A stretch of 5,794 bases of DNA from Phycisphaerales bacterium. Its GTDB lineage: Bacteria > Planctomycetota > Phycisphaerae > Phycisphaerales > SM1A02. The stretch is from contig JAGQOI010000192.1 of NCBI GenBank assembly GCA_020427625.1, positions 1 through 5,794 of the forward strand. Reading direction: 5' to 3'. The stretch's first letter is position 1, and every line of letters begins with the position of its first letter. Positions 1 through 5,783 of the stretch are shown piece by piece. The notes beneath the pieces are model-generated. The model searched no databases. It worked only from the letters and a program-made list of their open reading frames with translations, and had not been told where the DNA came from. Made by a program: the position numbers and the translations under genes.

Positions 1-301
1 GGCGGAAGTCCACCGCGCCGACCGCCAACTGCGTGATGATTCGGACCACGTCGTCAGGTGGCGTCGCCGCTGCACGTCGGTCATGCAGATCCGATCCGCG
101 TGCCCGATGCTCAGCAGTACGCCCGGCTCCCAGAGCCGCCCGCGGTCGAACCACTTCGCGCCGTTGGTCTCGCGCGCTCGCGGTGACGTCGGCGGTCCCG
201 GAGCCGGTCTCGGCGTCCGGGTGGGGCGAGGACGCCGACACCGGCCCGGGCCCGTTGGGGGGTTCGCGTTGGAGGGTCGCCTCGGACGCGGGACGGGTCA
301 T
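1..301 (-). CDS. Partial unidentified protein, N-terminal part; coding signal seems to switch frame twice
   Basis: I do not recognise this gene. From ATG at 301 the frame stays open for 100 codons to the left edge, so the C-terminus is missing. The first 45 or so residues are rich in Pro, Ala, Ser, Thr and Gly (MTRPASEATLQREPPNG...) and look disordered, with codons ending almost always in G or C. From about 168 to 55 this frame loses its G/C-ending preference. The frame one base further on then has it, and reads like a folded segment (KWFDRGRLWEPGVLLSIG, ADRICMTDVQ). From about 58 the original frame looks best again (DDVVRIITQLAVGAVDF). This is consistent with two compensating single-base indels, real or from sequencing. 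The ATG overlaps the stop of the upstream small ORF as ATGA, which suggests translational coupling. It could instead be one intact, low-complexity frame. Confidence is low. Confidence 0.38.
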   Translation of the reverse strand, partial: MTRPASEATLQREPPNGPGPVSASSPHPDAETGSGTADVTASARDQRREVVRPRAALGAGRTAEHRARGSDLHDRRAAATPPDDVVRIITQLAVGAVDFR

Positions 302-531
302 CGGTCCACCCCCGCGCGCAGCGAACGCACCAGGTCGAAGATCGCGCGGCGAGCGGCCTCGGCCAGATCCGGCCACGCCCGAGCGATCTCACGTAACCCG
401 GATTCCGCGGCCGCGTCGTCGACTGTGCCTCTGGCTGTGTCACCCCCGCACGGCGCGACCGTGACCGCCGATTCTGCGGGGTTCGTAACTCCGGCGTCGG
501 CGGGTCGATAGCGGCGTATGATGCCGCCCAT
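298..531 (-). CDS. Small hypothetical protein with AWPDL-type C-terminal helix
   Basis: This is a 77-codon ORF of unknown function. The N-terminal half is polar and looks unstructured (GVTNPAESAVTVAPCGG). The C-terminal third is a plausible amphipathic helix containing AWPDLAEAARRAIFDLV followed by RSLRAG. From memory, tails of the form AWPxLPxxI(R/K)xxIxxxV occur in small planctomycete ORFs and after planctomycete integrase domains; I could not check this. Its TGA overlaps the ATG of the next minus-strand ORF (ATGA), which supports real translation. The start is doubtful: ATG at 531 lies head-to-head on the exporter's own start codon, with no well-placed Shine-Dalgarno, and no ATG, GTG or TTG occurs in frame between it and the last few codons. 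It could therefore be a remnant of a longer gene, for instance an integrase tail. Confidence 0.4.
   Translation of the reverse strand: MGGIIRRYRPADAGVTNPAESAVTVAPCGGDTARGTVDDAAAESGLREIARAWPDLAEAARRAIFDLVRSLRAGVDR
517..522 (+). promoter_or_regulatory. -10 box TATGAT of the ABC exporter, implying a leaderless mRNA
   Basis: TATGAT differs from the sigma-70-type consensus TATAAT at one position. It stands out as AT-rich in very GC-rich DNA. Seven bases separate it from ATG at 530, so transcription should begin at or next to that ATG. No TTGACA-like -35 is visible at the usual distance; GCGTCG lies there. The in-frame ATGs at 518 and 521 overlap the box itself and would be outside the transcript. 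Confidence 0.55.
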
Positions 532-2512
532 GCCCGTCCGTCGCTCCAGCCATCTCCGGTACGACGAATACACCCGCCGCCGACGCGAGGCGGCGCCGGA
601 CGCGTCCGCGAGCGCGGCACCGTCGACGACGCGCAAGCGGTCGCGGTCGTTCGTGCAGTTGTTCGGCGCCTTCGCGGCGCTGACCCGCCGTCACCGGCCG
701 ATCATCGCGGCGACGCTGGTGACGCTGACGGCGTCGACGGTGCTCGGCCTCATTCCGCCGTACGGAACCAAGATCGTCGTCGACAACGTGCTCGGCGATC
801 ATCCGCTCCCGCCGGTGCTCGCACGCCTGCTCGGGGACGAGGTGAGCGGGCAGCGCCTCCTCACGGTGATCGCTGTCGCGGTCGTGTGCATCTCCCTCGT
901 GTCGATCCTGCTCTCGCTGTGGGGACGCTGGCAGGCGACCAAGACGACGAAGCGCGTCCAGGCCGAACTGCGCCGGAACGTGTTCGATCATGCCGTGAAC
1001 CTGCCGCTCCATCGGGTCTACGAGATGAAGTCCGGCGGCGTCACGAGCATGCTCCGCGAGGACGCCGGCGGCATCGGCGAACTCATCTTCAGCATGGTCT
1101 ACAACCCGTGGGGCGCGATCATCCAGCTCGCCGGCAGCCTGCTCGTGCTCGCCTTCGTCGACTGGCGCCTGCTGCTCGGCTCGCTGCTCGTCATCCCGTG
1201 CGTGTTCATCACCCACCGCACGTGGATCAGCCGCATCCGGCCGATCTACCGAGACATCCGATCGACGCGATCGATGATCGACGCACACGCGACCGAGGCG
1301 TTCGGCGGCATGCGCGTCGTCCGATCCTTCGGCCGTCACCGCACCGAGTCCGGTCGATACACCCGCAACAACCACCTGCACATCCGACAGGAACTCCTCG
1401 CCTGGCGATGGGCCCGCAGCGTCGACATGACCTGGCAGTTCCTGATTCCCGCGGCGTCCGCGGTGCTGCTGTGGTACGGCGGCACGCGGATCCTCGACGA
1501 TGCCGCGCTCGTCCGGGCCGGACTCCTGCCCGCCGCCCAGGCCATCACCGTCGGCGACCTCGTCATGTTCCTCGCCTATCTCATGATGCTGCTCGGTCCG
1601 CTCGCGACGCTCGCGAGCACGGCGACGCAGTTCCAGACGAACCTCGCGGCTCTCGATCGCGTGCTCGATCTGCTCGCCGAGCCGACGGACATGCCGGATC
1701 GTCCCGGCGCCATCGTCGTCTCGCCACGGACGACCGAGGGACGCCTGACCATCCGCGACCTCTCGTTCCACTACCCGAAGTCCGACCGCCTCGTGCTCGA
1801 GCATGTCTCCTTCGAGGCGAACGCCGGCGAGGTGACGGCGCTCGTCGGGTCGAGCGGCGCGGGCAAGACGACGCTCTGCAACCTCATCGCGCGCTTCTAC
1901 GACCCGACCGGCGGCGCGATCGAACTCGACGGCGTCGATCTCCGCGACATCACGCTCGACAGCTACCGGCGCCTGCTCGGCGTCGTCGAGCAGGACATCT
2001 TCCTCTTCGACGGCACCATCGCCCACAACATCAGCTACGCCTCCCGCGACGCGACGCGCGAGGACGTCCTCCGGGCCGCGCAACTCGCCAACGTGCACGA
2101 GTTCGTCGAGCCGATGGAGGCGGGCTACGACACGGTGATCGGCGAGCGTGGCGTGCGTCTGAGCGGCGGTCAGCGCCAGCGTCTCGCCATCGCCCGCGCC
2201 CTGCTGGCGGATCCGCGCATCCTCATCCTCGACGAAGCGACGAGCAACCTCGACACCCACAGCGAACGCATGATCCAGGCGAGTCTCGGTCGCCTCATGG
2301 CCGGACGCACGACCTTCGTCATCGCCCATCGCCTCAGCACGATCCGGCACGCGGACCGCATCCTCGTCATCGAGGACGGCGGCATCGCCGAGCAGGGCAC
2401 CCACGACGAACTCATGGCCCGCAGCGGACGCTACCGACGCATGGTGCTCATGCAACTCCAGCCGAGCGACCAGGCCGACGTCGACGTCGTCGCGTCCGAA
2501 TCGTCGACCTGA
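530..2512 (+). CDS. ABC exporter, fused membrane and ATPase domains (MsbA/ABCB type)
   Basis: This is a half-size exporter of 660 aa that should work as a dimer in the cytoplasmic membrane, moving a lipid, drug or peptide outward by ATP hydrolysis; the substrate cannot be read from sequence. About 55 polar, Arg-rich residues precede TM1 (about 58-78). Further membrane segments lie near 110-131, 190-209, 213-230, 299-316 and 342-360. The ATPase domain covers about 400-640 and is complete: A-loop Tyr415, Walker A GSSGAGKT 440-447, Q-loop Gln488, signature LSGGQ 544-548, Walker B ILILDE 564-569, D-loop SNLD 572-575 and switch His600. All catalytic residues are present, so it should be active. 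It is longer than the usual roughly 580 aa because of the N-terminal extension, a loop between TM5 and TM6 and a polar acidic tail. ATG 530 was chosen because the -10 box overlaps the two earlier ATGs. No partner half-transporter is present, so a homodimer is likely. Confidence 0.95.
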   Translation: MPVRRSSHLRYDEYTRRRREAAPDASASAAPSTTRKRSRSFVQLFGAFAALTRRHRPIIAATLVTLTASTVLGLIPPYGTKIVVDNVLGDHPLPPVLARLLGDEVSGQRLLTVIAVAVVCISLVSILLSLWGRWQATKTTKRVQAELRRNVFDHAVNLPLHRVYEMKSGGVTSMLREDAGGIGELIFSMVYNPWGAIIQLAGSLLVLAFVDWRLLLGSLLVIPCVFITHRTWISRIRPIYRDIRSTRSMIDAHATEAFGGMRVVRSFGRHRTESGRYTRNNHLHIRQELLAWRWARSVDMTWQFLIPAASAVLLWYGGTRILDDAALVRAGLLPAAQAITVGDLVMFLAYLMMLLGPLATLASTATQFQTNLAALDRVLDLLAEPTDMPDRPGAIVVSPRTTEGRLTIRDLSFHYPKSDRLVLEHVSFEANAGEVTALVGSSGAGKTTLCNLIARFYDPTGGAIELDGVDLRDITLDSYRRLLGVVEQDIFLFDGTIAHNISYASRDATREDVLRAAQLANVHEFVEPMEAGYDTVIGERGVRLSGGQRQRLAIARALLADPRILILDEATSNLDTHSERMIQASLGRLMAGRTTFVIAHRLSTIRHADRILVIEDGGIAEQGTHDELMARSGRYRRMVLMQLQPSDQADVDVVASESST

Positions 2513-2523
2513 CGACCGACGCG
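2513..2523. other. Convergent gene junction of 11 bp without a visible intrinsic terminator
   Basis: The exporter and the TPR lipoprotein end tail to tail with 11 bases between their stop codons. I see no GC hairpin followed by a T-run on either strand, either between the stops or just past them. Transcripts from the two sides probably overlap in each other's 3' ends, or end by Rho or another factor. Confidence 0.6.
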
Positions 2524-3516
2524 TCAGTCCGACGCCGATGAACGCCCGATCGGGCGGCCGCGCAGACGCTTGAAGTCCGCCTCCGCCGCGATGAAGCCGA
2601 ACGCGGCCCACTCGTCGCCCGCCAGCAGGTCCGACAGCAGGTCCGCCGCCTCCGCCTCACGCCCGTGCATGCGGTGCCAGTTCGCGACGCCGTAGGTGAT
2701 CGTCGCGCGATCGAGCGACGTCGCGTCGTCGTCGAGCAGTTCCGCCGCGGTCCGGTCGCCGCGGTACAGCAGCAGTAGCGCGTGATAGGCGTGGTTCTCG
2801 ATGATCTCCATGTCGGCGTCGATCGCGTCCAGCAGCGCGTCCGCCTGCGCGGTCCGACCGAGTCGACGGAGCGTCAGGAACGACCAGTAGGTCGTCGCGA
2901 CGAGCGTGTCGTCGTTCCGGCAGAACGTCATGCACGCCGCGTACGCGCTCGCCGCCGGCTCGAAGTCACCCGTGAGGTAGTACGCGAGCCCGAGGTGATA
3001 CCAGATGTTGAAGTGCGTCGTCCCCCGCGGGATGTCGAGGGCGTTCGGCGCGCCGTCGGCCTCGATCTCGTCCGGGACGCCGGCGACGAGGTCCGTCGCC
3101 CGTTTCAGGTCGTCGATCGCGTGATAGAACCGACGCACCGTGATGAACCGGTGGCCGCGGTGACGGCGGAGGCGGGCGCTCTCCGGGAATCGCTCGAGCC
3201 CGTCGGTGTAGACCGCGATCGCCTCCTTGTACCGACCGACGTACCCGAGCCGTCGCCCGAGCCAGATCGTCGTCATCTCATCGTTCGGATTCCGATCGTG
3301 CGCCCGCTGGGCCGCTTCGAGGTTCGCGACCAGCGTCGGCGCCCGCGCGCCGTCCAGGATCGGCGTGTAGAGCGGCCGCCCGAGCAGCGAGATCGCCTGC
3401 AGCGTGCTCGTCCGGTCCGCGAGTTCCTCGGCGACCGTCGGGCCGCCGGTTCGCGGCGCGGCGCACGAGGTCAGGGCGAGTCCCCACATCAGGAGTACGA
3501 CTGTGCATCGGGTCAT
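2524..3516 (-). CDS. Tetratricopeptide-repeat lipoprotein of unknown partner
   Basis: The protein is 330 aa. Residues 1-18 form a lipoprotein signal: a short charged start, a hydrophobic stretch (VVLLMWGLAL) and lipobox LTSC with Cys18, so the mature protein should be lipid-anchored. The residue after Cys18 is Ala, not Asp, which would suit outer-membrane sorting if Lol-type rules apply. The rest is mostly helical and holds TPR-like units near 81-110 (WLGRRLGYVGRYKEAIAVY), 114-146, 169-199 (YHLGLAYYLTGDFEPAASAY), 205-232 and 272-300. TPR domains bind other proteins; the partner is unknown. The ATG at 3516 is supported by GAGAGG eight bases upstream and by the signal peptide beginning directly after it. 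A frame starting at 3520 lacks these features. The gene is divergent from the DCC gene and convergent with the exporter, so it is probably monocistronic. Confidence 0.85.
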   Translation of the reverse strand: MTRCTVVLLMWGLALTSCAAPRTGGPTVAEELADRTSTLQAISLLGRPLYTPILDGARAPTLVANLEAAQRAHDRNPNDEMTTIWLGRRLGYVGRYKEAIAVYTDGLERFPESARLRRHRGHRFITVRRFYHAIDDLKRATDLVAGVPDEIEADGAPNALDIPRGTTHFNIWYHLGLAYYLTGDFEPAASAYAACMTFCRNDDTLVATTYWSFLTLRRLGRTAQADALLDAIDADMEIIENHAYHALLLLYRGDRTAAELLDDDATSLDRATITYGVANWHRMHGREAEAADLLSDLLAGDEWAAFGFIAAEADFKRLRGRPIGRSSASD

Positions 3517-3524
3517 CCATCGAT

Positions 3525-3530
3525 CCTCTC
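3525..3530 (-). promoter_or_regulatory. Ribosome binding site GAGAGG of the TPR lipoprotein
   Basis: On the minus strand GAGAGG is followed by eight bases (ATCGATGG) and then ATG at 3516. This spacing decides the start in favour of the ATG that opens the signal peptide. Confidence 0.6.
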
Positions 3531-3564
3531 GTCCGCTCGATCGGGCGTCACCGGCGCCCCGGAG

Positions 3565-3570
3565 ATCATA
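3565..3570 (-). promoter_or_regulatory. -10 box TATGAT of the TPR lipoprotein
   Basis: TATGAT reads on the minus strand from 3570 to 3565 and is identical to the box before the ABC exporter. The expected transcription start is near 3558, giving a leader of about 40 bases that contains the Shine-Dalgarno. No convincing -35 box is visible. Confidence 0.5.
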
Positions 3571-3613
3571 CCGCCTGTGCGAGCGACGACCGTCGGCGCT
3601 CCGCCGGACGCGC

Positions 3614-3619
3614 TACGAT
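3614..3619 (+). promoter_or_regulatory. -10 box TACGAT of the DCC protein gene, implying a leaderless mRNA
   Basis: TACGAT lies five bases before the GTG at 3625. The likely transcription start is at or within a base or two of that GTG, leaving no room for a Shine-Dalgarno. The arrangement mirrors the exporter promoter. Together with the minus-strand TATGAT at 3565-3570 it makes a back-to-back divergent promoter pair. Confidence 0.45.
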
Positions 3620-3624
3620 GCGGC

Positions 3625-4002
3625 GTGGATCCGGCCTCCGCCATCGTGCTCTACGACGGAACCTGCGGCATGTGCTCGCGGGGGACGGCGCGTCTGCGCC
3701 GGATCGTGCCGCCGGAGATCGCGTTCGTCGACTTCAACCAGCCGGGCGCGCTCGATCCGTACCCGGCGCTCGATCCGGAGACCTGCGCGCGGCGGATGCA
3801 TGTCGTCCGGTCGGACGGCGCGGTGCTGGGCGGATTCGACGCGCTGATCTGGCTGCTCGGCGCGGGACCGCGACGGCGCTGGATCCGCCGGGTCGGCGGG
3901 CTTCCGATCGTGCGCCACGTCGGCGAACTGGCGTATCGCGTCGTCGCCGCGAACCGGCATCGGTGGTCCGGGTCGACGCCGACCTCGTGTCGCCGGCCCT
4001 GA
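3625..4002 (+). CDS. DCC (DUF393) thiol-disulfide oxidoreductase-like protein
   Basis: This 125-aa protein belongs by motif to the DCC family, small thioredoxin-fold-like proteins thought to act in thiol-disulfide exchange; no precise substrate is known. It opens with IVLYDGTCGMCSRG, the diagnostic DGxCxxC motif with Cys14 and Cys17. The family's C-terminal pattern is also present (LPIVRHVGELAYRVVAANR, about 93-111). There is no signal peptide, so it should be cytoplasmic. The length is normal for the family. GTG 3625 was chosen because it places the motif at the N-terminus and follows a -10 box by five bases; an in-frame GTG at 3577 is possible but would lie upstream of that promoter. The phosphatase gene begins 107 bases downstream and could be reached by read-through. 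Confidence 0.85.
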   Translation: MDPASAIVLYDGTCGMCSRGTARLRRIVPPEIAFVDFNQPGALDPYPALDPETCARRMHVVRSDGAVLGGFDALIWLLGAGPRRRWIRRVGGLPIVRHVGELAYRVVAANRHRWSGSTPTSCRRP

Positions 4003-4003
4003 G

Positions 4004-4030
4004 ACCGGATGCGTCAAAACCGGATACGCT
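4004..4030 (+). promoter_or_regulatory. Candidate phosphatase promoter with repeated ACCGGAT motif
   Basis: TACGCT at 4025-4030 is a weak -10 candidate, giving a start near 4037 and a leader of about 73 bases. ACCGGATGCGT (4004-4014) and ACCGGATACGC (4019-4029) are imperfect direct repeats 15 bases apart, and the second runs into the box. They could be an operator or chance. No standard -35 is visible. The ATG at 4031 directly after the box opens a different frame that does not look coding. Confidence 0.3.
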
Positions 4031-4069
4031 ATGGTCGAGGATCCGGACGCGCGGCACGGTCGTCGCGTT

Positions 4070-4097
4070 TCGGAACGTCAGGGTCGGAACGTCAGGG
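4070..4097 (+). repeat. Perfect 14-bp tandem duplication in the phosphatase leader
   Basis: TCGGAACGTCAGGG occurs twice with no gap and no mismatch (4070-4083 and 4084-4097). The second copy ends exactly where the AAGGAGG Shine-Dalgarno begins. The repeat is outside the coding region, so a change in copy number would not alter the protein or the spacing from Shine-Dalgarno to start. It could be a protein-binding site or a recent slippage duplication. Confidence 0.85.
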
Positions 4098-4104
4098 AAG
4101 GAGG
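4098..4104 (+). promoter_or_regulatory. Strong ribosome binding site AAGGAGG of the phosphatase gene
   Basis: AAGGAGG is a near-perfect anti-16S match. Five bases separate it from GTG 4110 and two from GTG 4107, so 4110 is preferred. It is the only strong Shine-Dalgarno seen on the plus strand here, in contrast with the two apparently leaderless genes. Confidence 0.8.
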
Positions 4105-4109
4105 CGGTG

Positions 4110-5783
4110 GTGTCGTCCGCGGGCAATGCAAAGCGATTTCGTCTGGTCTCGATGGGCAGCCCGACCGAGATCGCGCTCGATCTCGTGCCGCCCGGCCCGT
4201 ACACCATCGGCCGACGCACGACCCATGCCGTGTGTCTCGGCGGCGAGGACCTCGTCTCCCGCGATCACGCCGCGATCCTGCACCGATCCGATCGCGAAGG
4301 CGGGACGTGGTTCCTGGTCGACACGTTCAGCAAGCACGGCACGCGCCTGAACGGTTCCACGGTGCCCGGCGGGCAGGAGTATCCGCTGCGCCCCGGCGAC
4401 CTCATCGACATCGCGCCGTGGACGTTCCGCGTCATCGACCCCGAGAGCGAAACGCAGCGGACGAGCCGCGTCGCGACCATCGACGAGGACACGCACGGCG
4501 CGCCGTCGATGGAGACCATCGACGTCGGGCTCAGTCGCGAGATGGCTCGTGAACGCCTTTCGCTCATGCTGCGTTGCGCGGAATCGATCCACAAGTCGAC
4601 CGACCTGCGCATGCTCGCCGAGACCATCGCCGAAGCCGCCCTGAGCGGGACCGGGTTCCAGAACATCGCCGTGCTCTCGCCGCTCGACAAGTCGGACGAT
4701 GTCGAGGTCATCGCCTACCGGGGTGCCATCCTCGGACGCAACGCGACGCTGTCGATCAGCCGCTCGCTGCTCGTGAAGGCGGCCGAGGGTCAGCCGGTGC
4801 GGGTCGCCGAGGCGTCGGACTTCATCGTGACGGGCGCGAGCATCGCCGACCTCGGCATCCTCCAGGCCCTGTGCGTGCCCCTCATGCTCGGCAAGACCGT
4901 CGCGGGCTTCCTGTACCTCGACAACCGGCTCGACCAGTCGCGCCCGGTCCGCGTGCCGCCCGACGCCGCCGAGTTCGCCGCCGGACTCGGACGCCTCGCC
5001 GCACTCGCCATGGCGAACCTCATGCGCCGAGACCTCGAACTCCGTCACGCCCGCGTGCAGGCCGACCTCGAAGCCGCGGCCGAGGCGCAGCGGTGGGTCT
5101 TCCCCAGCCGCCAGGGGGTCTTCGGACGCCTGTCCTACGTCGGCGAGAGTCGCCCGGGTCAGCTCCTCGGCGGCGACTTCTTCGACGTCATCCAGCTCGA
5201 CGGGCATCGGGTCGCGGTCGCCGTCGCCGACGTGTCGGGCAAGGGCATCCCCGCGTCGGTGCTCATGACCGAGACGCAGGGATTCCTGCACGCCGCCCTG
5301 CTCCAGGGCGATCCGGGACGTGCCGTCACCGAACTCAACCGCTTCGTCCACCCCCGGCGGCCCGCGAACCGGTTCGTCACCCTCTGGGTCGGCGTCTTCG
5401 ACACGAACGCGAACACCGTGACCTACGTCAACGCCGGGCACGGCAACGCGATCATGGCCCTGCCCGATCGAACCTTCCGCGCCCTCGACACCGGCGGCGG
5501 GTGGCCGGTCGGGGTGGCGCTCGACACGATCTACACCGCCGAGACCACCCGACTCGAGCCCGGCGGACGAGCCGTCATCGTCAGCGACGGCGTCACCGAC
5601 CAGCGGAACCCGGCGGCGACCGACCAGTCGAGCTTCTTCGGCATGAGCGGCGTCCGTCGCTCGCTCATCGACTCCCAGGGACAACCCGATCAGATCGCCG
5701 CCCTCTTCACCGGACTCATCGGACACGCCGGCTCCCAGCGCCTCGCCGACGACGCGACCGCCATCATCGTGTGGTGGGACTGA
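4110..5783 (+). CDS. FHA-GAF-PP2C (SpoIIE/RsbU-type) serine phosphatase
   Basis: This 557-aa cytoplasmic signalling protein has three domains. The FHA domain (about 10-108) binds phosphothreonine peptides; its hallmarks are Gly34-Arg35, Ser50-Arg51-x-His53 and Asn81-Gly82. A GAF sensor follows (about 148-300); its ligand is unknown. A helical linker (ADLEAAAEAQRWVFPS) matches the one preceding RsbU/SpoIIE phosphatases. The PP2C domain (about 340-557) keeps its metal-binding acids: GGDFFD (Asp356), ADVSGKG (Asp374), SDGVTD (Asp493) and ADDAT (Asp547, Asp548), plus NAGH 441-444. It should therefore be an active Mn/Mg-dependent phosphoserine/threonine phosphatase. Relatives dephosphorylate STAS anti-sigma antagonists, but none is encoded here. 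GTG 4110 follows AAGGAGG at good spacing, and no ATG, GTG or TTG occurs in frame between 4031 and 4107. FHA input suggests control by a Ser/Thr kinase. Confidence 0.93.
   Translation: MSSAGNAKRFRLVSMGSPTEIALDLVPPGPYTIGRRTTHAVCLGGEDLVSRDHAAILHRSDREGGTWFLVDTFSKHGTRLNGSTVPGGQEYPLRPGDLIDIAPWTFRVIDPESETQRTSRVATIDEDTHGAPSMETIDVGLSREMARERLSLMLRCAESIHKSTDLRMLAETIAEAALSGTGFQNIAVLSPLDKSDDVEVIAYRGAILGRNATLSISRSLLVKAAEGQPVRVAEASDFIVTGASIADLGILQALCVPLMLGKTVAGFLYLDNRLDQSRPVRVPPDAAEFAAGLGRLAALAMANLMRRDLELRHARVQADLEAAAEAQRWVFPSRQGVFGRLSYVGESRPGQLLGGDFFDVIQLDGHRVAVAVADVSGKGIPASVLMTETQGFLHAALLQGDPGRAVTELNRFVHPRRPANRFVTLWVGVFDTNANTVTYVNAGHGNAIMALPDRTFRALDTGGGWPVGVALDTIYTAETTRLEPGGRAVIVSDGVTDQRNPAATDQSSFFGMSGVRRSLIDSQGQPDQIAALFTGLIGHAGSQRLADDATAIIVWWD

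Noticed and set aside
474..492. tRNA T-arm-like hairpin (CGGGG, TTCGTAA loop, CTCCG)
   Set aside because: The loop lacks the expected A at position 58, no matching acceptor or anticodon arm was found upstream, and no CCA follows.
33..511. Two overlapping plus-strand open frames in the left 500 bases
   Set aside because: Both are Arg/Pro/Ala/Ser-rich without any domain-like segment, and they lie opposite the better-supported minus-strand ORFs with the ATGA overlap.
2477..2488. 12-bp perfect palindrome GACGTCGACGTC near the end of the exporter
   Set aside because: It is explained by alternating Asp and Val codons in the C-terminal tail. There is no T-run and it lies inside coding sequence.
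440..2611. Very long open frame on the minus strand (723 codons) opposite the ABC exporter
   Set aside because: High GC and G/C-ending codons in the exporter remove stops from the opposite strand. The translation is a charged, Arg/Glu/Asp-rich string without domain features, while the plus strand has a complete exporter.
2782..3624. Extension of the DCC protein upstream to an ATG at 2782 in the same frame
   Set aside because: That stretch is antisense to the clear TPR lipoprotein gene and is Arg/Val/Glu-rich noise. The DCC motif starts just after GTG 3625.
3618..4106. N-terminal extension of the phosphatase from ATG 3618
   Set aside because: It would overlap the whole DCC gene out of frame. 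The AAGGAGG site and GTG 4110 give a clean start directly before the FHA domain.
4092..5726. Minus-strand open frame of 544 codons opposite the FHA-GAF-PP2C gene
   Set aside because: It is a mirror of a high-GC coding strand, with composition biased to Val, Asp, Glu, Gly and Arg and no recognisable fold.
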